Shown: one piece after another, positions 9,595 to 18,522 of the stretch
Layout: every line of letters begins with the position of its first letter
Position numbering within the stretch: position 1 is the first letter of the stretch
Notes under the pieces: model-generated
Database searches by the model: none
Told to the model about the DNA's origin: nothing
What the model saw: the letters and a program-made list of their open reading frames with translations, nothing else
Program-made: the position numbers and the translations under genes
DNA from: Pseudonocardia xinjiangensis
Lineage (GTDB): Bacteria; Actinomycetota; Actinomycetes; Mycobacteriales; Pseudonocardiaceae
NCBI RefSeq assembly: GCF_012911925.1
Contig: NZ_JAAXKY010000055.1
Location: 1 to 42,584 of the forward strand
Length of the DNA stretch: 42,584 nucleotides
Reading direction: 5' to 3'

Positions 9595-12332
9595 TGGCCG
9601 TAGTGGTGAACGGGCACGAGTTCGCGGAGCGGCCCCGGCCGGGCCAGTGCCTGCGAACCTACCTGCGGGAGCGCGGCTGGTTCGGGGTGAAGAAGGGCTG
9701 CGACGCGGGGGACTGCGGCGCCTGCACCGTGCACGTCGACGGGGAGCCGGTGCACAGCTGCGTCTACCCGGCACACCGCGCGCAGGGACGCGAGGTCACC
9801 ACGATCGAGGGGCTGGCAGCCGGCGGCGAGCTGCACCCGGTGCAGCAACGGTTCCTGGACGCGCAGGGCTTCCAGTGCGGGTTCTGCACGGCCGGGTTCA
9901 TCATGACCACCGCGGCCCTGGACGAGGAACAGCTGGACGACCTGCCGCGCGCGTTCAAGGGCAACCTGTGCCGCTGCACCGGCTACCGCGCGATCGAGGA
10001 CGCCGTGCGTGGGGTCCGGCGTGTCGACGAGCCCGCCCCGGGGCAGGCCGTGGGCTGCAGCGTGGCCGCCCCAGCCGGGCCACAGATCGTCACCGGGACC
10101 GCCCGCTACACGTTCGACGTCGAGGTTCCTGGGCTGCGCCACATCAAGCTCCTGCGCTCCCCGCACGCCCACGCGCGGATCGCCGGCATCGACACGGGGC
10201 CGGCCATGGCGGTGCCGGGGGTGGTCGCCGTCCTCACCCGCCATGACGCCCCGACCGGCCTGTTCTCCTCGGCTCGCCACGAGCACCCGGAGGAGGACCC
10301 CGCCGACACCCGGGTGGTGGACGACGTGGTTCGCCACATCGGGCAGCGCGTCGCCGTGGTGGTGGCCGAGACCGAAGCCGCGGCCGCTGAGGGCTGCCGC
10401 CGGGTCCGCGTGGACTACGAGGTGCTGCCCGCCGTGACCGACCCGGAGCGGGCCATGTCGCCGGGCGCGCCCGTCATCCACCCGGGGAAGGGCCCGGAGA
10501 CCCGGATCGCCCGGCCGCAGGACAACGTCGTCGGCGAGATGCACGAGGAGATCGGCGACGTCGAGCAGGCGTTCGCGCAGGCCGACGTGGTCTACGAGGG
10601 GACCTTCGGCTCGCAGCGGGTGCAGCCGGCGCACCTGGAGACCCACGGAGCCGTCGCCTGGTTCGAGGAGGACGGCAGGCTCACCGTTCGCAGCAGCACG
10701 CAGACGCCGTTCCTGACCCGCCGGGTCCTGTGCGACCTGTTCGACCTGCCGGAGGACCGGCTGCGCGTGGTCGCCGGGCGCGTCGGCGGCGGCTTCGGCG
10801 GGAAGCAGGAGATGCTGGTGGAGGACGTCGTGGTGCTCGCCGCGCTGCACACCGGCGGTCCGGTGAAGCTCGAGTACACCCGCGACGAGCAGTTCACCGC
10901 GTCCACCACCCGCCACCCCTTCTCCGTCCGCATGACGGTGGGCGGGCGCCGCGACGGCACGCTCACCGGCATGGCGCTGCGGGTCGTCGCGGACGCGGGC
11001 GCCCACGGCAACCACTCGCCGTCGGTGCTGTTCCACAGCTGTTCGGAGCCACTGGCGCTCTACCGCTGCCCGAACCGCAGGGTGGACGGCTTCGCCGTCT
11101 ACACCACCACCGTCCCCTCCGGTGCGTTCCGCGGCTACGGGCTCAGCCAGGTGACGTTCGCCGTGGAGTCGGCGCTGGACGAGCTGGCGCGGCGGCTGGG
11201 CATCGAGCCGGCCGCGTTCCGCGAACGCAACATCATCGCCCCGGGTGATCCCGTGGTCGATCCCGGCGGCCCGAAACAGGACCTGGAGATGGGCAGCTAC
11301 GGGCTCGACCAGTGCCTCTCGGTCGTCCGGGACGCCGCCGCCGACGACACGGCAGGCGCGCCGGCACCCGATGGCTGGCTGGTCGGGCACGGCATGGCGC
11401 TGTCCATGATCGCCACCGGGCCCCCCGGTGGCCACTTCGCCGACGCCCGACTCACGCTGCTGGAGGACGGCCGTTACGACCTGGCCGTCGGCAGCGTCGA
11501 GTTCGGCAACGGCCTCGCCACCGTGCACAGCCAGATCGCGGCCGCCACCCTGGGCACCACGGTGGACCACATCGGCGTCCGGCAGGCCGACACCGACGTC
11601 GTCGGCCACGACACGGGTGTCTTCGCCTCCGCGGGCATCGTCGTCGGGGGCAAGGCGGTGCTGCGCGCGGCCGAGGCCCTGCGGGCGGCGCTGCTCGCCG
11701 GTGCGGCCGCCTGCACCGGAACCGACCCGGGCCGGTGCCACCTGGAGCCGGACGCCGTGAACTGCGGGGGCCAGCGGCTGCCGTTGACGAAGCTGTGGGC
11801 GGCGATGCGCGACACCGGGCACGAACCGGCCGCGGACGGCCACTCGGACGGCACCCCGCGCTCGGTGGCCTTCAACGCGCAGTGGTTCCGCGTCGCGGTC
11901 GACCCGGACACCGGGGAGATCCGGATCCTGCGCAGCGTCCACGCCGCCGACGCCGGCGTCGTCATGAACCCGCTCCAGCTGCGCGGCCAGGTGGAGGGCG
12001 GGGTCGCCCAGGCCCTCGGCGCCGCCCTGTACGAGCAGGTCCGGATCGAGGAGAACGGGCAGGTCAGCACCCCGGACTTCCGCCGCTACCACCTGCCCGC
12101 CTTCGCCGACGTGCCGCGCACGGAGGTCCACTTCTCCCGCACCGCCGACGCGATGGGCCCGCTCGGGGCGAAGTCGATGAGCGAGAGCCCCTTCATCCCC
12201 GTCGCACCGGCGCTGGCCAACGCGCTGCGGGACGCGACCGGCGTCCGCTTCACCCGGCTCCCGTTCACCCGCGACAGGGTGTGGCTGACCTACGGGGACG
12301 CCGTGGGTGAGGCGGCCGAGGGTCAGCCGTGA
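9594..12332 (+). CDS. Fused 2Fe-2S and molybdopterin subunits of a molybdenum hydroxylase
   Basis: A 912-residue protein joining two subunits that are often separate. Residues 1-150 are the small iron-sulfur subunit: a plant-type cluster on Cys36, Cys41, Cys44 and Cys56, and a second cluster on Cys95, Cys98, Cys126 and Cys128. The rest is the large molybdopterin subunit, with VGGGFGGKQE and the cofactor loop GAFRGYGLSQ. Near the C-terminus GAKSMSESPF supplies the expected catalytic glutamate. Such enzymes hydroxylate purines or other N-heterocycles or oxidise aldehydes; the sequence alone does not settle the substrate. With the FAD subunit it makes a two-gene enzyme. The 3' end overlaps the convergent SDR gene by 10 bp. 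No XdhC-like maturation factor is present here. Confidence 0.9.
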   Translation: MAVVVNGHEFAERPRPGQCLRTYLRERGWFGVKKGCDAGDCGACTVHVDGEPVHSCVYPAHRAQGREVTTIEGLAAGGELHPVQQRFLDAQGFQCGFCTAGFIMTTAALDEEQLDDLPRAFKGNLCRCTGYRAIEDAVRGVRRVDEPAPGQAVGCSVAAPAGPQIVTGTARYTFDVEVPGLRHIKLLRSPHAHARIAGIDTGPAMAVPGVVAVLTRHDAPTGLFSSARHEHPEEDPADTRVVDDVVRHIGQRVAVVVAETEAAAAEGCRRVRVDYEVLPAVTDPERAMSPGAPVIHPGKGPETRIARPQDNVVGEMHEEIGDVEQAFAQADVVYEGTFGSQRVQPAHLETHGAVAWFEEDGRLTVRSSTQTPFLTRRVLCDLFDLPEDRLRVVAGRVGGGFGGKQEMLVEDVVVLAALHTGGPVKLEYTRDEQFTASTTRHPFSVRMTVGGRRDGTLTGMALRVVADAGAHGNHSPSVLFHSCSEPLALYRCPNRRVDGFAVYTTTVPSGAFRGYGLSQVTFAVESALDELARRLGIEPAAFRERNIIAPGDPVVDPGGPKQDLEMGSYGLDQCLSVVRDAAADDTAGAPAPDGWLVGHGMALSMIATGPPGGHFADARLTLLEDGRYDLAVGSVEFGNGLATVHSQIAAATLGTTVDHIGVRQADTDVVGHDTGVFASAGIVVGGKAVLRAAEALRAALLAGAAACTGTDPGRCHLEPDAVNCGGQRLPLTKLWAAMRDTGHEPAADGHSDGTPRSVAFNAQWFRVAVDPDTGEIRILRSVHAADAGVVMNPLQLRGQVEGGVAQALGAALYEQVRIEENGQVSTPDFRRYHLPAFADVPRTEVHFSRTADAMGPLGAKSMSESPFIPVAPALANALRDATGVRFTRLPFTRDRVWLTYGDAVGEAAEGQP

Positions 12333-13075
12333 CCCGCGTCCGGTCGCCGGTCCATCCGCCGTGACAGGTGCGCGAAAGCGGCAGGCGCGACGCCGTGCAC
12401 GCGCGCGCCGACGGTGAGCCAGCGCGGCACGAACACCTCGGCCCGGTCGCGACGCACCGCGTCGACCAGCGCGCCGGCCACCCGCTCCGGACTGACCGGA
12501 CGCGGGAAGCGCCGGTGGTAGGGCTGCCCGCGCCGCTCGTAGTACGGGGTCGTGACGGCGCCGGGCAGGACGGTGGTGACGCCGATGTCCGACTCCACGC
12601 GCAGTGCGTCGGCGAACCCGCGCAGGCCTGCCTTGGTGGCCGAGTACGCGGCCTCGTACGCCACCCCGATCGCCGCGACGGAGGCGACGAACACCACGTG
12701 GCCGCGGGCGGTGCGCAGCGTCGGCACCAGGGCCCGGGTGAGCTGCACGGGAGCGACGAGGTTGACGGTCAGCAGCTCGTCGACGACCTCGGCGGGGGTG
12801 TCGGCCAGCGGGCCGGCAGCGCCGACCCCGGCGCCGTGGACCAGCAGCTGCGCCCAGCCGTCCGCGGCGTCGGACACGGCCGCGACCCCGGCGGGGTCCC
12901 GCAGGTCCGCCACCAGCGCGCGGCCCCCGCAGCGGAGGGCGACGGCGTCGAGCCGGGCCCGGTCCCGGCCCACGAGCAACAGCCGGCAGCCGTGGTGGGC
13001 GAGGCGCTCCGCCACCGCGGCCCCGATTCCGGACGAGGCACCGGTTACCACGGCGTTGCGGGGCAGCGAGGTCAT
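12323..13075 (-). CDS. Short-chain dehydrogenase/reductase
   Basis: A 250-residue classical SDR. The cofactor motif TGASSGIG is at residues ~12-19, the catalytic serine lies in FVASVAA, and the Tyr-x-x-x-Lys pair is in YSATK. An Arg in LLLVGRDRARL after beta-strand 2 fits NADP(H). The C-terminal part (TPYYERRGQPY and a basic amphipathic tail) resembles SDRs thought to act on lipids or other hydrophobic alcohols and ketones, but the substrate is unknown. It lies 16 bp after the DMT transporter gene on the same strand, so it is probably the last gene of an operon with that transporter and the glycosyltransferase-acyltransferase. Its 3' end overlaps the convergent molybdenum hydroxylase gene. 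Confidence 0.88.
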   Translation of the reverse strand: MTSLPRNAVVTGASSGIGAAVAERLAHHGCRLLLVGRDRARLDAVALRCGGRALVADLRDPAGVAAVSDAADGWAQLLVHGAGVGAAGPLADTPAEVVDELLTVNLVAPVQLTRALVPTLRTARGHVVFVASVAAIGVAYEAAYSATKAGLRGFADALRVESDIGVTTVLPGAVTTPYYERRGQPYHRRFPRPVSPERVAGALVDAVRRDRAEVFVPRWLTVGARVHGVAPAAFAHLSRRMDRRPDAGHG

Positions 13076-13091
13076 CCGCAGCAGAGGGACG

Positions 13092-14030
13092 TCATCGGGC
13101 GACGGGTCCCGCGCCGCGGCGCATCACGAGCGGGCGGTCGGCCAGGATCTCCCGGCGCTGCAGCAGGTGGTGGCCGCGCACGGCGATCAGCGCGATCGAG
13201 CCGATGACCACGGCTGCGGCGAGGTACTGGCCCATGAGCAGCGACGGGGAGCTGTCCAGCCGCTCGCCGAGCCAGCTCACGCCGATGAGGACCCCGATCA
13301 CCGGGTCGACACTCGTGATCACGGCCACGGCCGGTGCCACGAGCTGCCCGGCCTGGAAGGTGTTCTGGCTCAGCAGGAAGCCCATCGGGCCGATGATGCA
13401 GACCACGTACAGCACCGGGTGGCGGAACGGTTCGTCCAGCCCGACCCGCAGCTGCCCGGTGATGACCTTCATCAGCCCGGCGGTGACGCCGTAGAGGACG
13501 CCGGTGGCCAGCGCCAGTGCCAGCACCCGCGACGAGTGCTCCACGGTGGCCGCGTAGAACACGCAGCCGAGCACCAGTACGGCCAGTGCTATCGCCAACG
13601 GCAGGCCGGCCATGAGGTTGAACTCGCCGTCGGTGCTGCCTTCGGTGGGCCGGGCGAGCAGCAGGAACGCCGAGAGCCCGGCCGCGCAGAGCAGCGCACC
13701 GAGCAGGATCAGCGCGTCGGGCCGCCGCCCGTTCATCAGCGCGGCGAACACGGAGGCGAAGGCGACCCCGGTGACGAGCAGCGGCTGCACCACCGCGAGC
13801 GGCCCGAAGGCCAGCGCGACGATCTGCAGGGCGAGGGCGACGATCGTGGCCACCAGGCCGAGCAGCCACATCGGACGGGCAAGCAGCTCGACGATCAGCC
13901 GCGGGCTGAGGGTCGGAGCGACCGCCACCTCGTGCGTCGCCCGTTGCTGCGCGGCGCTGGCCAGCCCGAACCCGGCAGCGCCCAGCACTGCGGCCGGCAC
14001 GGCGATCACCAACGCTGTTCCCGAGTCCAT
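13092..14030 (-). CDS. DMT-superfamily membrane transporter
   Basis: A 312-residue protein with about nine or ten hydrophobic segments, for example VIAVPAAVLGAAGFGLASAA at the start and YLAAAVVIGSIALIAV near the end. The repeat organisation is that of the drug/metabolite transporter superfamily (EamA- or NIPA-like). An AAQQRATHE stretch after the first segment is a frequent feature of actinobacterial members. I prefer ATG 14030, which is preceded by GGAGG at the right distance; GTG codons at 14033 and 14036 would place the start inside the ribosome site. It lies 24 bp after the glycosyltransferase-acyltransferase gene, so it may move a product or precursor of that enzyme. The substrate is unknown. 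Confidence 0.82.
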   Translation of the reverse strand: MDSGTALVIAVPAAVLGAAGFGLASAAQQRATHEVAVAPTLSPRLIVELLARPMWLLGLVATIVALALQIVALAFGPLAVVQPLLVTGVAFASVFAALMNGRRPDALILLGALLCAAGLSAFLLLARPTEGSTDGEFNLMAGLPLAIALAVLVLGCVFYAATVEHSSRVLALALATGVLYGVTAGLMKVITGQLRVGLDEPFRHPVLYVVCIIGPMGFLLSQNTFQAGQLVAPAVAVITSVDPVIGVLIGVSWLGERLDSSPSLLMGQYLAAAVVIGSIALIAVRGHHLLQRREILADRPLVMRRGAGPVAR

Positions 14031-14054
14031 CACCACCTCCAGCCCCCAGCCCCC

Positions 14055-16562
14055 TCAGTCAACTCGGTCCACACGACCCTGCACAGCGCTTAACGACGCC
14101 CTGACCCGGTCGGGAATTCCCCCGATCTCGGGTATCAGCCCTGGATCAGCGGTGATCCCGATCGCTGTGGTGCGGCCCCAGTGGAGCGCGCCGACGGCCA
14201 GCCCCACCCCGTCGGCCAGCGGCAGCACCGGGTACACCTCGCGGATCAGGCCGCCGCGCGAGTGCAACGGGCGCCGCGAGCCCGGCATGACCGAGGCCAG
14301 TGCGTGGAAGAACCGCCGCCCGTAGGCGAGGCGCACCAGCTGGGCCTGCAGCCGCCACGGTAGCAGTCCGAGCACGCGCAGCACTGCGGCCGCACCATCG
14401 GGCTGCCCGGCCGACGAGCCCGCTGCCAGCGCTTTCTCCACCCGCGCGACGCGTTCGGCCGGGGACATCGGGCCGGTCGGCAGGTCGATCGAGACGGCTG
14501 CGGTGCGGTTGCCCAGCGCGCGGCTGCCCACCGTGGCGCTGGTGCGGGTGGTCATCGGCACCATGGTGCGCACCGCCACGGGCACGGCCTGCGGGTCGCG
14601 CTCGGTGAGCAGCGTGTGCAGGGTCTCGGCCACGACGGCCAGCAACAGGACGGTGGTGCCGACGCCGTGCGCCCGCGCCGCCGCACGCACCTGCGCGCCG
14701 TCCAGGCACACGCCGGCGCGCCGGTGGGCCGTGCCGGCGACGCGCCCTGCCAGCGGTGACGCCCCGGCGCCACCGGCGAGGGCGAGGCTCGCGACCCCCC
14801 GGACGACCACGGCGGCGCGGCGGAGCCGGTGGGCCACGCCCGCCGGCTCGTCCGGGGTGCCCCGGGGCCGGTCGGGGGTGGCCGGGGTGATCTCGTCGCT
14901 CAGCAGCCGGATCAGCGCGTCGGTGACGGCGAGGCCGTCACCCAGCGCGTGGTGCACCTTGGCCAGCACGGCGATCTCGCCGGCCGCCCGGTCGCGGGCC
15001 ACCTGCAGCTCCCACCCGGTCGCCACCGGGTCGACCACCGTGGCGAAGAACGCCGTGAGGGCGTCGTCCCAGGTGGGGGCGGTGCCGTCGGCCCCGATCT
15101 CGACGATGCCGGGCCGCACGTGCCGGCCGGGGTCGGGCGTGTCGTCGTCGAGCCAGCGCAACGGCCGTCCGGGCCGGGGGCGCAGCAGGCGCCGGCGCAG
15201 CAGCGGGATGTCAGGGACCCGGTCGCGGATGAGTCCGGCCAGTGCCCCGGGCCAGTCGTCGCGGCCGTCGGGGTCCTCGATGAGGATGCGCGCGCCCACC
15301 TGCTGGGGTACTTCGGGCGTTGCGGCGTGCAGGAACAACGCGTCCTGCGAGCGCACCCGCGGGTGCCGTGGGCCCGGCGTGGCCCGGGGCTGCGCCCGGA
15401 GCCGGGCGAGGTCGGCGAGCGCCGCGACGTCGGCGGTGAGGTCGGTGCCGTCGAGGCGGGCGAGCAGTGACGCGACGAGGGCCTCGCGGTGGCCGTCGCG
15501 GGCGAGGTCGGCGAGCGCCGCCGTGAGGTCGGCGGGTGCCGGGCACACGCGGGCGAGCCCGGCGTCGGCGAGCAGCGCGGCGGTCGCGCGCCCGTGCCCG
15601 GCGATCGGTGCGAACAGCAGGAGCGGGCGTGCGCACGCGAGCGCCTCGAGCGTGGTGGCGCCGCCGGCGTTGGCCACGACGACGTCGCAGTCCCGGGTGG
15701 CCGCAGCGGGGTCGTCGACCCAGTCGACCACCCGCATCGCCGCCCCGCGCGGGTGGGCGCGGCCGACGGCGCACAGCCTGCGCCGCACAGCGGCGTTGCG
15801 GCCGCTGCTCACGAGTACGTCCGCACCGGCGTCGAGGACGGCGGCGCACGCCGCCGCGACGTCGCCGAACGCCATCGAGCCGCAGGACACGTACACCTGC
15901 GGGCGCGCTCGGGCAGCCTCGACGGGTGGTGGGGTGAACCGGCTCGAGACGGGCAGGGCCGCCACCCGGACCCGGGCGTCCGGGGCGGCGCGGCGCACCA
16001 GTGCCGCCGCCGCGCCGGTGGACACCAGGTGCAGGTCCAGGCCGGGGTCCACCCAGAGCGGGTGCGGCGCCGGGTCGGCCATCACGGCGACGGCGGGCAT
16101 CGGCAGCCTGCCGCGGCGGCGCAGCGCGCCGAGTCCCGTGATGCCCTCGGGGAAGGTGGCCACGACGAGGTCGGGGGAGTGGCGGGCCAGCTGCCGCGCG
16201 AGGCCGCGGCCGCTCCACGCCCCGATCACGGCTCGGGTGCCTGCGCGGAACGGGCGCACGTGCCAGAGCAGCCAGAAGTACAGCTCGTAGAGCCAGGAGA
16301 ACCGCCGCATGCAGCCGGCGTAGATCGCCCGGAAGACGGGCCCGGTGCCCCGGCCCATCCCGTCGAGGGTGTCGGTCCACACGACCTCGACGCCCGGCCA
16401 CGCGCGCCGGGCCCGTTCCTCGACGGCCCGGGCGGCGGCGTGGTGGCCCTCGCCGATGCCGCCGGTGACCAGCAGGACCCGTCGCGGGTGTGCCGGGCCG
16501 GGCGCCGGGGCGGGTCCGGTCCGGGTGCTCGTCGCCGTGGTCGTGGGGGTGTCCGTGTTCAT
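14055..16562 (-). CDS. Fusion of MGDG-synthase-like glycosyltransferase and wax ester synthase/DGAT acyltransferase
   Basis: An 835-residue bifunctional protein. Residues ~27-385 are a GT28/MurG-like glycosyltransferase of the diacylglycerol-glycosyltransferase type: glycine-rich GGIGEGHHAAARAVEE at the N-terminus, then the nucleotide-sugar half with YVSCGSMAFGD and the donor loop ANAGGATTLEAL followed by FAPIAGHG. Residues ~400-835 form a full WS/DGAT domain: the opening SQDALFLHAATPEVPQQVG, the catalytic HHALGDG at 537-543 and the late GNRTAAVSIDLPTG. WS/DGATs esterify alcohols or diacylglycerol with acyl-CoA. The combination suggests an enzyme that both glycosylates and acylates a lipid, such as an acylated glycolipid; this is inference. 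ATG 16562 diverges from the second glycosyltransferase gene across 41 bp. A transporter and an SDR gene follow in the same direction. Confidence 0.87.
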   Translation of the reverse strand: MNTDTPTTTATSTRTGPAPAPGPAHPRRVLLVTGGIGEGHHAAARAVEERARRAWPGVEVVWTDTLDGMGRGTGPVFRAIYAGCMRRFSWLYELYFWLLWHVRPFRAGTRAVIGAWSGRGLARQLARHSPDLVVATFPEGITGLGALRRRGRLPMPAVAVMADPAPHPLWVDPGLDLHLVSTGAAAALVRRAAPDARVRVAALPVSSRFTPPPVEAARARPQVYVSCGSMAFGDVAAACAAVLDAGADVLVSSGRNAAVRRRLCAVGRAHPRGAAMRVVDWVDDPAAATRDCDVVVANAGGATTLEALACARPLLLFAPIAGHGRATAALLADAGLARVCPAPADLTAALADLARDGHREALVASLLARLDGTDLTADVAALADLARLRAQPRATPGPRHPRVRSQDALFLHAATPEVPQQVGARILIEDPDGRDDWPGALAGLIRDRVPDIPLLRRRLLRPRPGRPLRWLDDDTPDPGRHVRPGIVEIGADGTAPTWDDALTAFFATVVDPVATGWELQVARDRAAGEIAVLAKVHHALGDGLAVTDALIRLLSDEITPATPDRPRGTPDEPAGVAHRLRRAAVVVRGVASLALAGGAGASPLAGRVAGTAHRRAGVCLDGAQVRAAARAHGVGTTVLLLAVVAETLHTLLTERDPQAVPVAVRTMVPMTTRTSATVGSRALGNRTAAVSIDLPTGPMSPAERVARVEKALAAGSSAGQPDGAAAVLRVLGLLPWRLQAQLVRLAYGRRFFHALASVMPGSRRPLHSRGGLIREVYPVLPLADGVGLAVGALHWGRTTAIGITADPGLIPEIGGIPDRVRASLSAVQGRVDRVD

Positions 16563-16603
16563 GCCACCCCACCGGGGAGTCGATGCGCCGCTAGCGTGCG
16601 CTT

Positions 16604-17737
16604 GTGGACGATGCAGGAGGAGCGGGTGGGTCGGGCGGCCCGGCGCGGGTGCTGCTGCTCTCCGCGCCGGTCGGCGAGGGGCACGTCGCCGCCGCGCGGG
16701 CACTGGCGGCGCGGATGCGCGTGCTCTGGCCGGACGCCGAGGTGCTCGAGGTCGAGAGCACCGGCCGCGGGTCGCGGGACGCTCTGCTGCGGGTCTCCTA
16801 CCGGCTGACCCTGCGGTTCGTCCCGCGGCTCTACGGGATCGGCTACGACCTGCTGGTCCGGTTCCCGAAGGCCGCCGAGGTGTTCAAGGCGATGTCCGCA
16901 GGCGGCATCGGCCGGTCGCTCGAACCGGTCATCGCGGCGGCGTCGCCCGACCTGGTCATCTCGACCTACCCGATGATCTCCGGAGGGCTGGCCTGGCTGC
17001 GGCGGCGGGGCCGGCTGCCGGGCCGCGCGGTCGCGGTGGTGACCGACGTGGCCGTGCACCCGTTCTGGGTGTGGCCCGACCTCGACGAGACCTGGACGCT
17101 GCTGCCCGCCTCCCGGGAGCAGGCGCGGGCCGTCGCTCCGCTGGCGGAGGTGCGGGTGGTGCCCGCGGCGGTCGACCGGCGCTTCCGGCCGGGTGACCCG
17201 AGCGCGGCCCGGGCCGCCACCGGCCTGCGCACGGACGCGTTCGTCGTGCTGGTCACCGGGGGGTCGCTGGGCTTCGGAGGCCTCGAGCGGGTGGTGGATG
17301 CGGTACTGGCCGGTGGGGAGGACGTGCAGGCGGTGGTCCTGTGCGCCCGCAACGAGCGGCTGCGGGCCCGGCTGCTCGCGCGCGGGCTGCCGTCCGACCG
17401 GCTGGTCGCCCGCGGCTGGACCGACCGGGTGGCCGAGGAGATCACCGCGGCGGACCTCGTGGTCACCACGGCGGGCGGGGTGATCGCGACCGAGGCCCTG
17501 GCCGTCGGGCGTGCCGTGCTGTTCGCCGCCCCCATCCCCGGCCATGGGCGGGCCGGAGCGGCGATGACGGCGGCGGCCGGGCTCGCGGTGGTCTGCCGGA
17601 CCCCCGCCGAGGTGACCGCCGCGGTGCGCAGGCTCCGGGAGGACCCCGGCGCGCGGGCGGCACTGGCCGCCCGCGCGGCCGAGTTCGGCCGCGCCGATCT
17701 CGACGACGAGCTGGCCGCGCTCGCCCTGCGGGTCTGA
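16604..17737 (+). CDS. MGDG-synthase/MurG-like glycosyltransferase
   Basis: A 377-residue stand-alone relative of the N-terminal half of the divergent fusion protein. It has the same glycine-rich N-terminal loop (SAPVGEGHVAAARALA), the lipid-acceptor half with a TYPMISGGLAWL segment, and the nucleotide-sugar half with VTGGSLGFGG, TTAGGVIATEAL and FAAPIPGHGRAG. It probably transfers a sugar from a nucleotide donor to a lipid at the membrane; donor and acceptor are not predictable here. The start is GTG 16604 with no clear ribosome site. GTG 16649 is possible but would cut into the first beta strand. The two related glycosyltransferases arranged head to head suggest duplication and shared control from the 41-bp gap. 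Confidence 0.85.
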   Translation: MDDAGGAGGSGGPARVLLLSAPVGEGHVAAARALAARMRVLWPDAEVLEVESTGRGSRDALLRVSYRLTLRFVPRLYGIGYDLLVRFPKAAEVFKAMSAGGIGRSLEPVIAAASPDLVISTYPMISGGLAWLRRRGRLPGRAVAVVTDVAVHPFWVWPDLDETWTLLPASREQARAVAPLAEVRVVPAAVDRRFRPGDPSAARAATGLRTDAFVVLVTGGSLGFGGLERVVDAVLAGGEDVQAVVLCARNERLRARLLARGLPSDRLVARGWTDRVAEEITAADLVVTTAGGVIATEALAVGRAVLFAAPIPGHGRAGAAMTAAAGLAVVCRTPAEVTAAVRRLREDPGARAALAARAAEFGRADLDDELAALALRV

Positions 17738-17766
17738 CCGCTGGGCGGTGCGCGGCCGGAGCGGCG

Positions 17767-18423
17767 TCAGGCCGCGGCGGGTGCGCCGATCCGCAGCCGG
17801 ATGCCCTCGCCCGCCAGCGACCGGCGGAACCACCAGAGCGACAGCCCGATGCCCAGCGCCACCATCGAGTACGACCCGGCGGTGGAGACCACGAGGTAGT
17901 TGCCGACGGTCTGGGTGGCGAGCACGGCGAGCGTGGTGGCGCCGTTCACCAGGAACACGCACGCCCACAGCAGCGACACGCGCTTGAAGAAGCGCTTGAT
18001 GCGCGGGTGCCCGGTCAGTGCCTCCGGGAACGGGCAGAAGTCGTCGGCCAGCTTCGCCAGCAGCGGACGCTCGAAGCCCAGGGTGACGAGCAACGCCACG
18101 GCGAACACGAAGTTCTGCACCGTGGGCTGCAGGAAGTAGAGGAAGGCGCTGCCCGTCCACAGGCCCACCACGGTGCGCACGACCAGCAGCATCGTGCTCA
18201 TGAGCAGGACCACCGGGACCCGCTGGCGCATGACCAGCCTGCGGCCGATCGCCAGCCCGGACCAGCCCAGCGCGGCGTACAGCCCTGCGTCGAACCCGGC
18301 CTGGGTGAACAGCACCCAGAACAGGGCCAGCGGGATCAGTGTGGACTCCAGCAGCGGGATGCCCGCATGCCGTAACAACGACCCGACCGGGGGAAGGTGG
18401 ACCGTAATGCGGTGTTGCAACAT
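17767..18423 (-). CDS. VC0807-like multi-pass membrane protein
   Basis: A 218-residue protein with about six hydrophobic helices, including ESTLIPLALFWVLFTQAG, VVLLMSTMLLVVRTVVGL and NFVFAVALLVTLGF. The pattern matches the VC0807/septation-protein-A-like family of unknown function, often annotated only as a membrane protein. A charged loop, DDFCPFPEALTGHPRIKRFF, sits in the middle. ATG 18423 has a GGAGAGG upstream. It is on the hopanoid-operon strand 99 bp beyond hpnH, so it could be read by run-on transcription or from its own promoter. It is convergent with the glycosyltransferase gene, leaving 29 bp between them. A direct role in hopanoid metabolism is not shown. Confidence 0.72.
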   Translation of the reverse strand: MLQHRITVHLPPVGSLLRHAGIPLLESTLIPLALFWVLFTQAGFDAGLYAALGWSGLAIGRRLVMRQRVPVVLLMSTMLLVVRTVVGLWTGSAFLYFLQPTVQNFVFAVALLVTLGFERPLLAKLADDFCPFPEALTGHPRIKRFFKRVSLLWACVFLVNGATTLAVLATQTVGNYLVVSTAGSYSMVALGIGLSLWWFRRSLAGEGIRLRIGAPAAA

Positions 18424-18522
18424 GCTCTGCCTCTCCGGCTGACCACGGGGTGCAAGCAGTGTAGTGACACCGGTAACGAGGCGATAACGGGCTCATCGTC
18501 CGATTCGACCGGCCCCCCGCAA

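Noticed and set aside
9495..12131. A long reverse-strand open frame across the molybdenum hydroxylase
   Set aside because: It is antisense to an unmistakable gene and has no domain of its own.
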